From NCBI GenBank assembly GCA_964343605.1, contig CAYFKJ010000003.1:1-64000 (forward strand): 64,000 nucleotides of DNA. Reading direction: 5' to 3'. A program made the position numbers and the translations under genes. This document shows positions 50,551-59,030 of the stretch, in pieces (position 1 is the first letter of the stretch; every line of letters starts with the position of its first letter). The DNA comes from CAYFKJ01 sp964343605 (GTDB lineage: Bacteria; Pseudomonadota; Alphaproteobacteria; UBA2966). Below the pieces are notes generated by a model that saw only the letters and a list, made by a program, of their open reading frames with translations, was not told where the DNA came from and made no database searches.

Positions 50551-51591
50551 TTACTTGGGAGCGAGCGCGGTTCCCGTCAGTTTTGCGCCCTTGAGGTCGG
50601 CACTGCTGGCCTGGGCCGGATCGATCTTGGCGCGAGTCATATCGGCGTTCTTCAAGTTCGTGCCGCCGAGGTTTGCGCCCAAAAGATTGGTGACGTGCCA
50701 TTCGCCGGTCGGCTTGCCCTCACCGTTCATGATCTCCACGGGCGTCATTTTCGCTCCGTCCAGACGGGCACCTGCCAAGTTGGCCTTGCCGAGATCGGCG
50801 CCCGAAAGATCGGCGCGGCGCATGTCGGCTCCCGGCAGATTGGCTTCTCGGAAATCGCTAAGGACAAAGACGCCGTCGGTCAGGATGGCGTCTCCCCAAT
50901 TGCACCGCCTCAGATCAGCGCCTGACAGATAGACGCCGGTGAGATCGGCTTTGCCGATGCTGACGTTGCTGAGCACGGCGCGTTCGCCCCGTTGACCGTT
51001 TGAATCGACCCAAAGGGCGTGGTTCCGCAAAATCGACTGCAGTTCCACCGGCAGGTCGCAAACCCCCCGGCTAATGATGGCGTCGCGCAGATCGGCCCGG
51101 TTCAGGTCGACATCGGCCAGCATGGCGCCGCGCAGGTTGGCGCCGTCGAGATGCGCGTTGGCGACGTTCGCCCCTTGAAGATTGGCGGCCGAAATGTCGG
51201 CGTGGGACAACCGCGAACCCTGGAAGTCGCAGCGCGCGAAATCACCGCCATGCAGGTCGGCGTTGCTCATGGCGGCTTCGCGGAAGTTCGTCGCCGGCAT
51301 GTTGGCGTGGCGCATTTTCGCCTGCCTGAGCTCGGCGCGGGTGAAGTCAGCGCCCGGCGATTTGGCGCCGTTGAAACAGGCGCCCCCTAGATCCGCAAAA
51401 CTGAAATTGGCGCCAGGAAGCTGGCAGTCGGTGAAATCCGTGCCGTTGAGAATGGCATGCTGAAGATTGATGCGGGGAAGCCGCAGGCCCGAAAGATTGG
51501 CGCCGTTGAGATTAGCCCGGACGCCGCCGATCAGCCCGCGCAGAAAGCGTTCGTGCCGACGCAAGGTATCGACAAATTGTTTTGGCGTCAT
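50551..51591 (-). CDS. Pentapeptide-repeat protein
   Basis: A 346-residue protein made of A(D/N)LxG-type repeats, for example GANLSGLRLP, GADFTRAELR, ADLHGGDFAR, GADLRRCNWG and GADLSKANLA-like units. Such repeats form right-handed beta-helices. The run is split near residues 175-215 by a non-repeat segment with ELQSILRNHALWVDSNGQRG, giving two repeat blocks. An N-terminal helical part contains TPKQFVDTLRRHERFLRGL. No signal peptide is visible. The role is unknown; family members include gyrase-protecting proteins but nothing here points to that. I use the ATG at 51591; an ATG at 51648 is possible. It converges on aspS, six bases apart. Confidence 0.85.
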   Translation of the reverse strand: MTPKQFVDTLRRHERFLRGLIGGVRANLNGANLSGLRLPRINLQHAILNGTDFTDCQLPGANFSFADLGGACFNGAKSPGADFTRAELRQAKMRHANMPATNFREAAMSNADLHGGDFARCDFQGSRLSHADISAANLQGANVANAHLDGANLRGAMLADVDLNRADLRDAIISRGVCDLPVELQSILRNHALWVDSNGQRGERAVLSNVSIGKADLTGVYLSGADLRRCNWGDAILTDGVFVLSDFREANLPGADMRRADLSGADLGKANLAGARLDGAKMTPVEIMNGEGKPTGEWHVTNLLGANLGGTNLKNADMTRAKIDPAQASSADLKGAKLTGTALAPK

Positions 51592-51855
51592 ATCCCACGC
51601 CCTTCCCGATTGCCGCCAATGAATTTGGCGTAGCAGACATCTTCCCATGCCTCCCCCCGGGCGCATGGTGATGCCCCTATTATTTTTCACAAGCTACTAA
51701 GGCTTTGGACCAAACCAAAAAACCGGTTTTCGAGCGTCTCCCTCCGCCCGAAGCGGTTTCTACTGGAAGTTAATATTAGACCAATTCCGAAGAATCAGGA
51801 ACCGGATTTAGATAGGAAAAATAGGATATTTCGGCCAAAACCCCGTAGATCATGC
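51592..51855. other. Intergenic region between the pentapeptide gene and the nrdJ terminator
   Basis: About 260 bases without a convincing gene. It is more AT-rich than its surroundings (for example TTAATATTAGACC near 51,770 and CTATTATTTTTCAC near 51,680) and must hold the promoter of the pentapeptide-repeat gene on the minus strand. TTGGTC and TAGAAA on the minus strand near 51,784 and 51,762 are 16 bases apart and could serve, but the match is poor. No further structure stood out. Confidence 0.4.
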
Positions 51856-51900
51856 AAAAAAGGGGCGCGCCAAGTGAGGTCGAAACCCGTCGCGCGCCCC
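51856..51900 (-). terminator. Rho-independent terminator of nrdJ
   Basis: On the minus strand GGGGCGCG (51900-51893) and CGCGCCCC (51869-51862) form an 8-bp GC-only stem around a 23-base loop, followed by six T (51861-51856). The element lies 83 bases after the nrdJ stop, at the right place to end its transcript. Confidence 0.75.
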
Positions 51901-51982
51901 AAGTCAACAGGGAGGACTAACCAAACGATGAGTACCGGCGCCGAAGCTCCGGACGCACCGTTTACCACGCACGCAAAGGCAG

Positions 51983-54900
51983 TTACGAACAGCCGCTGGT
52001 GCCGCCGCAGGTCTCGCATTTCATGCAGGTGCCGTTACGCACCAGCGTGAAGTTTCCGCATTCCCCGCAAGCGTCGCCCTCGTAACCCTTGATCCGCGCT
52101 TCGCGGATCTTGGATAGCTTGTCGTCGACCGCCTCCTGTACGGCCGCCGGGACGGCGACCGAACCGCTTGTGCCGGCATCTCCGCCGGCGATTTCCTGTG
52201 AACCGGCAGCAGCGGTGGTTGCGGCTGCATTGCCGGGCGCACCGGCCGCGCCGTTCGGCACGACATACAGATTGCTGCGCATGTATCCGGTGCTGGCCAG
52301 ACCGATCGCCGCATCCAACTGGGGTTCCAGTTGGGCGGTGTCACCGGCCTGGGCTTCGATCATGGTGTAGCTCTCGCCCAGGGCGTCGTGGCGCAGATCG
52401 TCAGGTTCGACGTGACTGAGGTCATTGCGCCCGAGATATGAGATGGCCAGTTCACGGAAGACGTAATCCAGCAGGGAGGTCGACATCTTGATGGCATCGT
52501 TGCCCGAGACCATGCCTGAGGGTTCGAAGCGAGTGAACGTGAAGGCCTCCACGAACTCGTCCAGCGGAACGCCGTACTGCAGGCCGATGGAAATGGCGAT
52601 GGCGAAATTGTTCATCAGGCTGCGGAAGGCGGCGCCTTCCTTGTGCATGTCGATGAAAATCTCGCCGAGCGACCCGTCGTCGTATTCGCCGGTCCTGAGG
52701 TAGACCTTGTGACCGCCGACGGTGGCTTTTTGCGTATAGCCCTTGCGCCGTTCCGGCAGCCGGTTGCGGTTGGCCTGTTGCCAGATCTGGTTGACCACGC
52801 GTTCGGCGACGACCTGAGGCGCCTCGACCGGCGCGTCGTCCGAACTGTCAAAATCCTCGACTTCGGTATCCGCCACAGCCGCCAGGGGCTGCGACAGCTT
52901 GGACCCGTCACGGTAGAGCGCATTGGCCTTGAGGCCGAGCCGCCACGACAGGTCATAGGCCGCCATGCAGTCTTCGATGGTCGCCGCGTTGGGCATGTTG
53001 ATGGTCTTGGAAATGGCGCCGGAGATAAAGGGCTGCGCCGCCGCCATCATACGGATGTGGCTTTCCCAGGAAAGATAACGCGTGCCCTTCTTGCCGCAGG
53101 GGCTGGCGCAGTCGAATACCGGCAGGTGTTCGTCCTTCAGTTGGGGCGCGCCCTCCAGCGTCATGGCGCCGCAACAGTAGGTGTTGGCCGCCTCGATTTC
53201 GGTCTGGCTGAAGCCGAGCTCCGCCAACATGTCGAAACCGAGATCGTCCAGTTGCGCGGCCTCGATGCCCAACTCACCGGTGCAGAAATCCTCGCCCAGG
53301 GTGTACTTGTTGAAGGCGAACTTGATGTCGAAGGCGCTCTCGATCGCCGCTTCCAAGGCATTGAGTTTTTCGACCGTGAACCCCTTGGCGGCCAGCGATT
53401 CGTGGTTGATCGACGGTGCGTTCTTCAGGGTGCCGTGACCGACTGCGTAGGAGGTGATGTCGCTGATCTGGTCTTCATCGTATCCCAGGGCTTCCAGGGC
53501 TTCCGGCACGCAGCGATTGATGATGCGGAAGTAACCCCCGCCGGCCAGCTTCTTGAACTTGACCAGAGCGTAGTCGGGTTCGATACCCGTGGTATCGCAG
53601 TCCATCACCAGGCCGATCGTCCCGGTCGGGGCGATAACCGTCGCCTGGGCGTTGCGGAAGCCGTGGGCGGCCCCCAGCGTCACGGCCTTTTCCCAGGCGA
53701 TGACGGCGGCCTTTGTGACTTCCTGATCGGGACAAATCTCGGCGTCCAGGGTGACGGGCAGGGTGTTGAGCCCCTCGAAATCGCCGCGCATGGCGTTCGC
53801 GGCGCGGGCGTGATTGCGCACCACGCGCATCATGTGCTCGGCGTTGACGTCGTATTCGGGGAAGGTGCCCAGTTCGCCCGCCATTTCCGCGGAGGTGGCG
53901 TAGGAGGTGCCGGTCATCAGCGCTGTGATCGCGGCACAGAGTGCGCGGCCCTCATCGGAATCATAGGACAATCCGCTGGTCATCAGCAGGCCGCCCAAAT
54001 TGGCGTAGCCGAGACCGAGCGTGCGGTAGCGGTAGCTGAGTTCAGCGATGCGGTCTGATGGGAACTGCGCCATCATAACCGAAATCTCGAGGACAACCGT
54101 CCACAGCCGGACCGCGTGGCTGTAGGCCTGGGTGTCGAAACTGCCGTCCGGGCGGCGGAACTTCATCAGGTTGAGGGAGGCCAGGTTGCAGGCCGTGTCA
54201 TCCAGGAACATGTACTCCGAACACGGGTTGGACCCTCGAATGTCGCCGCCTTCGGGGCAGGTGTGCCAATCGTTGATGGTGGTGTGGTACTGCACGCCAG
54301 GATCCGCCGAAGCCCAGGCGGCCTCGCCGACGTTCTGCCACAAATCGCGCGCTTTGAGCTTCTTGTGGACGGCGCCGTCCTTGCGCCCGATCAGTTCCCA
54401 ATCCTCGTCGTTCTTGACGGCGTTGAGGAAATCATCGGTGACGCGCACCGAGTTGTTGGCGTTCTGACCCGAGACCGAACGGTAGCCTTCGCCGTCCCAA
54501 TCCGTGTCGTAGGTATCGAATTCGATTTCGGTGTAGCCCTGCTGGGCAAACTGAATGACCCGCTGGATATAGTTTTCCGGCACAAGCGCGCGGCGGGCTT
54601 CCCGCATCGCCTTCTTGAGTTCGGGATTGTCCGACGGGCTGAACCGGCCGTCGCCCTCGACCGAGTGGCAGGCCTTCATGACTGACGTCAGATGCTTGGC
54701 GTTGATCTTGGAACCCGTCACCAAGGCGGCGACTTTCTGTTCCTCCACCGTTTTCCAGTTGATGAACTGTTCGATGTCAGGGTGGTCGATGTCGACGATG
54801 ACCATCTTGGCCGCGCGCCGGGTCGTGCCGCCCGATTTGATGGCGCCGGCGGCCCGGTCACCCACCTTGAGGAAGCTCATCAGGCCGGACGACTTGCCGC

Positions 54901-55642
54901 CGCCAGACAGGTGTTCGCCTTCGCCCCGAAGGTTGGAAAAATTGGTTCCGGTGCCGGAACCGTACTTGAACAGACGCGCTTCACGCACCCACAGGTCCAT
55001 GATGCCGCCGTCGTTTACCAGATCGTCGGCGATACCCTGGATGAAGCAAGCGTGCGGCTGCGGACGCTCGTAGGCGGATTCGGACGCCTTGACCTCGCCG
55101 GTCTTGAAATCGACGTAGGAGTGGCCTTGCGCCGGTCCGTCGATGCCATAGGCCCAGTGCAGGCCCGTGTTGAACCACTGCGGCGAGTTGGGCGCCCCCA
55201 TTTGGTTGGCCAGCATGAAGCACATTTCGTCGAAGAACGTGCGCGCGTCTTCCTCCGCGTCGAAGTATCCGCCTTTCCAGCCCCAATAGGTCCAGGTGCC
55301 GGCCAATCTGTCGAAGACCTGGCGGGCGTCGACCTCGCCGGTCTGGCGGTCCTTGGCGTCCATCGCGTCGAGCGCGTCTTCGTCGGCCTCGCGACGCCAC
55401 AGCCAGGAGGGTACGTCCTCCTCCTCGACCATTTTGAGCACCGCCGGCACCCCGGCCTTGCGGAAATACTTCTGGGCGATGACGTCGCAGGCAACCTGCG
55501 ACCAGCCGGCGGGAACCTTGAAGTTTTCCAGATGAAATACGACGGAGCCGTCCGGATTACGGATCTCGCTGGTGGTCTCGCGGAATGGGATGCCCTCGTA
55601 GGGCGACTTACCTGCATCGGTGAAAAGACGGCGAACGCGCAT
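51983..55642 (-). CDS. nrdJ: Vitamin B12-dependent (class II) ribonucleotide reductase NrdJ
   Basis: A 1219-residue enzyme that reduces ribonucleotides to deoxyribonucleotides using adenosylcobalamin. Visible blocks are MGAPNSPQWFNTGL, ARLFKYGSGTGTNFSNLRGE, GSNPCSEYMFLDDTACNLAS, APTGTIGLVMDCDTTGIEPD, and CCGAMTLEGAPQL. The C-terminus has a zinc-ribbon-like cluster, ACGECGNFTLVRNGTCMKCE followed by CGG. An alphaproteobacterial NrdJ of this length is common. The ATG at 55642 has GAGGG upstream. It has a leader of about 290 bases and two NrdR-box-like sites upstream. Because no other reductase is in view, B12 supply may be essential to this organism, but other nrd genes could lie elsewhere. Confidence 0.97.
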   Translation of the reverse strand: MRVRRLFTDAGKSPYEGIPFRETTSEIRNPDGSVVFHLENFKVPAGWSQVACDVIAQKYFRKAGVPAVLKMVEEEDVPSWLWRREADEDALDAMDAKDRQTGEVDARQVFDRLAGTWTYWGWKGGYFDAEEDARTFFDEMCFMLANQMGAPNSPQWFNTGLHWAYGIDGPAQGHSYVDFKTGEVKASESAYERPQPHACFIQGIADDLVNDGGIMDLWVREARLFKYGSGTGTNFSNLRGEGEHLSGGGKSSGLMSFLKVGDRAAGAIKSGGTTRRAAKMVIVDIDHPDIEQFINWKTVEEQKVAALVTGSKINAKHLTSVMKACHSVEGDGRFSPSDNPELKKAMREARRALVPENYIQRVIQFAQQGYTEIEFDTYDTDWDGEGYRSVSGQNANNSVRVTDDFLNAVKNDEDWELIGRKDGAVHKKLKARDLWQNVGEAAWASADPGVQYHTTINDWHTCPEGGDIRGSNPCSEYMFLDDTACNLASLNLMKFRRPDGSFDTQAYSHAVRLWTVVLEISVMMAQFPSDRIAELSYRYRTLGLGYANLGGLLMTSGLSYDSDEGRALCAAITALMTGTSYATSAEMAGELGTFPEYDVNAEHMMRVVRNHARAANAMRGDFEGLNTLPVTLDAEICPDQEVTKAAVIAWEKAVTLGAAHGFRNAQATVIAPTGTIGLVMDCDTTGIEPDYALVKFKKLAGGGYFRIINRCVPEALEALGYDEDQISDITSYAVGHGTLKNAPSINHESLAAKGFTVEKLNALEAAIESAFDIKFAFNKYTLGEDFCTGELGIEAAQLDDLGFDMLAELGFSQTEIEAANTYCCGAMTLEGAPQLKDEHLPVFDCASPCGKKGTRYLSWESHIRMMAAAQPFISGAISKTINMPNAATIEDCMAAYDLSWRLGLKANALYRDGSKLSQPLAAVADTEVEDFDSSDDAPVEAPQVVAERVVNQIWQQANRNRLPERRKGYTQKATVGGHKVYLRTGEYDDGSLGEIFIDMHKEGAAFRSLMNNFAIAISIGLQYGVPLDEFVEAFTFTRFEPSGMVSGNDAIKMSTSLLDYVFRELAISYLGRNDLSHVEPDDLRHDALGESYTMIEAQAGDTAQLEPQLDAAIGLASTGYMRSNLYVVPNGAAGAPGNAAATTAAAGSQEIAGGDAGTSGSVAVPAAVQEAVDDKLSKIREARIKGYEGDACGECGNFTLVRNGTCMKCETCGGTSGCS

Positions 55643-55934
55643 GGGACCCTCTGCTTATGCCTGCTCTTGGTTCTGGTTCTATGAAATGACCCGGATCGTT
55701 CCAGCCATGACCCCGTGACCTCTTCAAAGAGGGGCCCGACCAACCGAACAGTTCGAAATCACTCCACTCGCGGGTAAAACCCGCCTCCCTAGCCGGTGCC
55801 GCCGAGGCTGTTTGCCGCTAAACCTTTTATTGGGCCGCGTGGCTTGTTTTGGTTTCGGGCCGTCAAATCGGCGGAAATCCGGCGAATTCGCCTTGAATTG
55901 TCCGTCTAGATGTTGAGCCCCCAAGGCACCGAAG
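55643..55934 (-). other. Long structured leader of nrdJ
   Basis: The 292 bases between the NrdR-like sites and the nrdJ start hold several strong stems. GCGGGTTTTACCCGC lies at 55783-55769 on the minus strand. CCTCTTTGAAGAGG is centred near 55,725 and is flanked by CCCC and GGGG that extend it. A direct repeat AGAACC-AGAACC lies near 55,675. I looked for the conserved core of a cobalamin riboswitch and did not find it. Whether the whole span is transcribed depends on the start site, which I cannot locate. Confidence 0.35.
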
Positions 55935-55991
55935 ACACAAAATATGGCAAGAGCTTGTATGACGCAAGTTCAAAGACACAAGATATTGTAG
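55935..55991 (-). promoter_or_regulatory. Two NrdR-box-like sites upstream of nrdJ
   Basis: ACACAAAATATGGCAA at 55935-55950 and ACACAAGATATTGTAG at 55976-55991 both match the NrdR consensus acaCwAtATaTwGtgt at its six most conserved places (C4, A6, A8, T9, T11, G13). Their start points are 41 bases apart, close to four helical turns, the kind of spacing used for cooperative NrdR binding. NrdR is a widespread ATP/dATP-sensing repressor of ribonucleotide reductase genes. The NrdR gene itself is not in the window. Confidence 0.6.
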
Positions 55992-56155
55992 TTTTTGAGC
56001 TTGACATCGCGCCATGTAGTTCCGTAGTGCCCGACCGCTATGGTTGAGCGCCACGCGATCGATTTGCTTCGTGCTGGACGCATCGGGTCGGCGCGCATAT
56101 AGTCCACCCGACACGGCCATAGAGCCGAAATTTAGTTTAAGGATTGGCGCGGATC

Positions 56156-56548
56156 ATGAGCCTTTTTCTGGGCATTTTCACCTGGTGGAAGCAGGCGACC
56201 ATGGGAACCCGGTTGTACACCTGGTACAAGGGCGAGTTCGTCGGAACGGACCGATACGGCAACAATTATTACCGGGAAAAGGGGTACACCGGGCGGGACC
56301 AGCGGCGCTGGGTCATCTATCAGGGCGATGTCGAAGCCTCCAAAGTGCCGCCGGAATGGCATGCCTGGCTGCATAAAACGGTCGATGAGGTGCCTGCCCC
56401 CGACACGGGTCCGTCGAAAGCCTGGCAGACAGAACACCACGCCAACGTAACGGGAACCCCGTCCGCCTACCGTCCGCCGGGACACCCCTCGATGGGAGGC
56501 CGCCGCGCTGCCGCAACCGGCGATTACGAGCCTTGGCGGCCGTCATAG
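56156..56548 (+). CDS. Complex I accessory subunit, NDUFA12/B17.2 homologue
   Basis: A 130-residue protein. The family pattern is complete: TMGTRLYTWYKGEFVGTDRY, GNNYYREK, RRWVIYQGDVEASKVPPEWH and AWLHKTVDE. NDUFA12 is an accessory subunit of NADH:ubiquinone oxidoreductase, found in mitochondria and alphaproteobacteria. The C-terminal third is low in complexity with Pro and Gly. The ATG at 56156 has GCGGA upstream; a TTG at 56144 is less likely. It diverges from nrdJ over 513 bases and is followed by mlaD after 40. Confidence 0.92.
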   Translation: MSLFLGIFTWWKQATMGTRLYTWYKGEFVGTDRYGNNYYREKGYTGRDQRRWVIYQGDVEASKVPPEWHAWLHKTVDEVPAPDTGPSKAWQTEHHANVTGTPSAYRPPGHPSMGGRRAAATGDYEPWRPS

Positions 56549-56588
56549 TCCGGACAATCTGGGGCCGGGGAACAGGGGCGACAGAAAA

Positions 56589-57047
56589 ATGGGCGGAAAC
56601 TTGGTTGAAACCTTGATCGGTGCGGTAGTCCTGGTCGTCGCTGCGGGTTTCCTGCTCTTTGCCTATGGCCGAGCCGACGTCGGTGCAGTCGCGGGTTACG
56701 AAGTCATCGCCAAGTTCGAGCGCGTTGACGGATTGGTGATCGGCTCCGATGTGCGCATGAGCGGTATCAAGATCGGTACGGTGGTGAACCAGGTCCTCGA
56801 CAACGTCGATTACCTGGCCGTTGTCCGGCTGAGTGTCGATCCCTCGGTCAAGCTGCCCGACGACACGGCGGCCGAAATCGTATCCGATGGACTGCTCGGT
56901 TCGAAATATGTCTCGCTGGTACCGGGCGGCGCCGATGAAATGATAGAAGCGGGCGGTGAGATCAAGTTCACCCAAAGCTCCATCAGCCTGGAACAACTCA
57001 TCGGCAAACTCATGTTCAGCGAACCCCAGGACGAAGCGGCCAATTAA
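56589..57047 (+). CDS. MlaD/MCE-domain lipid transport protein
   Basis: A 152-residue protein with one N-terminal membrane segment (LIGAVVLVVAAGFLLFAYG) and a periplasmic MCE domain: YEVIAKFERVDGLVIGSDVR, MSGIKIGTVVNQVLDN, AEIVSDGLLGSKYVSLVPGG. MlaD is the substrate-binding part of a phospholipid transport complex that keeps the outer membrane asymmetric. mlaE and mlaF are not adjacent. Its location after NDUFA12 and before DUF2155 is a common alphaproteobacterial arrangement. Confidence 0.92.
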   Translation: MGGNLVETLIGAVVLVVAAGFLLFAYGRADVGAVAGYEVIAKFERVDGLVIGSDVRMSGIKIGTVVNQVLDNVDYLAVVRLSVDPSVKLPDDTAAEIVSDGLLGSKYVSLVPGGADEMIEAGGEIKFTQSSISLEQLIGKLMFSEPQDEAAN

Positions 57048-57057
57048 CCGCTCTCCA

Positions 57058-57843
57058 ATGGCTGGTCGCATGCCTGACCAAAAAGACTCCAAACAATCCT
57101 GGAACGCGGATCAGTACGCCGACAATGCGCGGTTCGTCTCGGACTTGGGCGCGCCGGTACTGGACTTGTTGTTGCCGGTCGCGGGGATGCGCATTCTCGA
57201 TCTCGGCTGCGGCGACGGCGCATTGACTGAGAAGATTATATCGGCCGGCGCCGACGTACTCGCCATCGACCACAGCCCGAGCCAGGTGGAAGCGTCTCGG
57301 CAGCGCGGAATCGATGCCCACGTCCAGGACGCCCTGACGATGAATTTCGACCGGGAATTCGACGGCGTTTTCAGTAACGCCGTGCTGCACTGGATCAAAC
57401 CGCCTGACGTCGTTATTGCCAATGTCGCACGGGCGCTCAAGCCCGGCGGACGGTTCGTCGGCGAATTCGGCGGCCACGGCAATGTCGAGGCCATCCGTTC
57501 CGCGGCGCTTGAGGCGCTGATCAAGCGTGGACTTGACGGCAGTGCCATCGACCCCTGGTTCTTCCCAACGCCCGAGGAATATGGCGCGTTGTTGGGTGCG
57601 GACGGATTTGAGGTCGATTCCGTCGAACTGATTCCCCGTCCGACACCCTTGCCGGGCAGCATGGCAGCCTGGATCGAAACGCTGGCCCAGGATTTCATCG
57701 CCCCGGTGCCCGAGCCGGAGCGGGCCGACTTCCTCGCCGGCATCGAAGACGACCTCAAACCGCACCTCCAGGCCGAGGACGGATCGTGGTTTGCCGATTA
57801 CGTCCGGCTGCGTTTCTCCGCGACGTTGGGGACGGCGAGGTGA
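57058..57843 (+). CDS. SAM-dependent methyltransferase, class I
   Basis: A 261-residue Rossmann-fold methyltransferase. Motif I is MRILDLGCGDGALTEKII near residue 45, the acidic residue after strand 2 is in DVLAIDHSPSQVEASRQRGI, and motifs II and III are in FDGVFSNAVLHWIKPPDVVI and ARALKPGGRFVGEFGGHGN. The arrangement recalls trans-aconitate methyltransferase and BioC-like proteins, but the substrate is not clear. The ATG at 57058 begins ten bases after mlaD; a second ATG at 57070 is possible. The stop overlaps the DUF2155 start by four bases. Confidence 0.88.
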   Translation: MAGRMPDQKDSKQSWNADQYADNARFVSDLGAPVLDLLLPVAGMRILDLGCGDGALTEKIISAGADVLAIDHSPSQVEASRQRGIDAHVQDALTMNFDREFDGVFSNAVLHWIKPPDVVIANVARALKPGGRFVGEFGGHGNVEAIRSAALEALIKRGLDGSAIDPWFFPTPEEYGALLGADGFEVDSVELIPRPTPLPGSMAAWIETLAQDFIAPVPEPERADFLAGIEDDLKPHLQAEDGSWFADYVRLRFSATLGTAR

Positions 57844-58250
57844 CCGCTCGACTGGTCGCAAAAGGGTTTGCCTGCGCAATCCTTTTGGCGGCGTTGCCGG
57901 CGACTTCGCAAGGTCTCATGGCGCCCAGAAAAATAGCGGTGCTGCAGGCCCTGGACAAGGTGACGGCACGCATCACCAAGATCGAGGTCGGCGTCGGCAA
58001 GGGCATTCGCTTCGGCAGCTTGTTGATCACGGTGCGAACCTGTTCCAAGCGTCCGCCGGAGGAACCGCCGGAGGTCACGGCGTTCCTGGAGATCATCGAC
58101 GACAAACCGGGCGAAGCGCCGGAGAACCTCTTTAGCGGCTGGATGTTCGCCTCCAGCCCGGCCTTGTCGGCCGTCGAGCATCCGGTATACGACGTCTGGG
58201 TGATCGATTGCGTACCCGACGATTCGGGTGGGTTCGAGGGGCTGAATTAA
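57840..58250 (+). CDS. DUF2155-family exported protein
   Basis: A 136-residue protein with a signal peptide (AKGFACAILLAALPATSQG). The family core follows: IAVLQALDKVTARITKIEVG, FGSLLITVRTCSKRPPEEPP, AFLEIIDDKPGE, NLFSGWMFASSPALSAVEHP and VYDVWVIDC. The two conserved Cys could form a disulfide. Function is unknown; the family is found in alphaproteobacteria, usually near NDUFA12 and mla genes. The GTG at 57840 overlaps the methyltransferase stop by four bases. It is convergent with the WYL regulator. Confidence 0.88.
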   Translation: MTARLVAKGFACAILLAALPATSQGLMAPRKIAVLQALDKVTARITKIEVGVGKGIRFGSLLITVRTCSKRPPEEPPEVTAFLEIIDDKPGEAPENLFSGWMFASSPALSAVEHPVYDVWVIDCVPDDSGGFEGLN

Positions 58251-58275
58251 GCTCCAGTCAAACAAGTATTCTTGA

Positions 58276-58317
58276 TGGATCGGATTTCGGGACGTAACTG
58301 ACGCCGTCCCCGATCCA
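58276..58317. terminator. Bidirectional terminator-like hairpin between DUF2155 and the WYL gene
   Basis: TGGATCGG at 58276-58283 pairs with CCGATCCA at 58310-58317, and GGGACG at 58289-58294 pairs with CGTCCC at 58305-58310, with a bulge on the left arm. It sits in the gap of 74 bases between two converging genes. There is no strong T-run, so ending would be weak unless aided. Confidence 0.4.
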
Positions 58318-58324
58318 CCGGGAT

Positions 58325-59020
58325 TTAGCGGCTTGCGTTTTCTTTCGCCCGAAGTTCATCCCAAACCCTTATGAGGTGAGCACGGCGTGCGGGATATTTG
58401 TCCTGCAGTCTTTCCAAAGACTGAATTCTGTCGGTCCTGAAATGCCGATAGTCGTCCCTCGATTCGCACCAGGCGACGATGATGCGAACTTCGTCAAAGT
58501 AGGCGATGAAAAGCGGCCAGATAATCCGGTCGGAAACCGCCCCTTTTTGATCCTGATAGACAATATGAAGCTTCAGCCGTTCGCGGATTGCCTGCCGTAA
58601 GATGGCCGCGTCAAATCGATCACGTACCATTGGCCGGGAAGTAACGGTCCTTAGCCCCGCATCCAGTATTATCGGGCGCAGTTCCTGCGGAATTGCCGAA
58701 GACAGTTTCGTCAGCAGATCTCTGGCGCCCCACGCAAGAGACTGATCGGCGCGGGCGGCAACCCAAGCCGCTCCCAGCGCAGCCGCCTCCAATTCATCCG
58801 CCGTCAGCATCAACGGCGGCATATCGTAACCGTCGTCCAGGACATAACCGGTTCCCGCTTCTCCCCTGACCGGTACACGCTGTGCAATAAGCTCCGCCAT
58901 GTCGCGGTACAGGGTACGCAACGATATCTCCAGTTCTTCGGCCAGGCTCTTTCCGGTCACGGGGAACCGGCTGGCCCGAAGGATCTGGATGATCTGAAAA
59001 AGACGTTCGGTACGACGCAT
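58325..59020 (-). CDS. YafY/WYL-family transcriptional regulator
   Basis: A 231-residue regulator. The N-terminal helix-turn-helix reads RRTERLFQIIQILRASRFPV and AEELEISLRTLYRDMAELIA (residues 2-46). A WYL-type domain follows from about residue 130 (RLKLHIVYQDQKGAVSDRII, FIAYFDEVRIIVAWCESRDD, HFRTDRIQSL). WYL domains are thought to bind small molecules or nucleic acid. The gene diverges from an SRPBCC gene, and a perfect 44-bp palindrome lies 10 bases upstream of its start. AGGAA directly abuts the ATG, so its transcript may begin close to the start codon. It most likely regulates itself and the SRPBCC gene. Confidence 0.9.
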   Translation of the reverse strand: MRRTERLFQIIQILRASRFPVTGKSLAEELEISLRTLYRDMAELIAQRVPVRGEAGTGYVLDDGYDMPPLMLTADELEAAALGAAWVAARADQSLAWGARDLLTKLSSAIPQELRPIILDAGLRTVTSRPMVRDRFDAAILRQAIRERLKLHIVYQDQKGAVSDRIIWPLFIAYFDEVRIIVAWCESRDDYRHFRTDRIQSLERLQDKYPARRAHLIRVWDELRAKENASR

Positions 59021-59030
59021 TTCCTATATC

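Noticed and set aside
55643..55934. Cobalamin riboswitch upstream of nrdJ
   Set aside because: The B12-box and conserved core were looked for on the minus strand and not found. The leader is reported only as structured.
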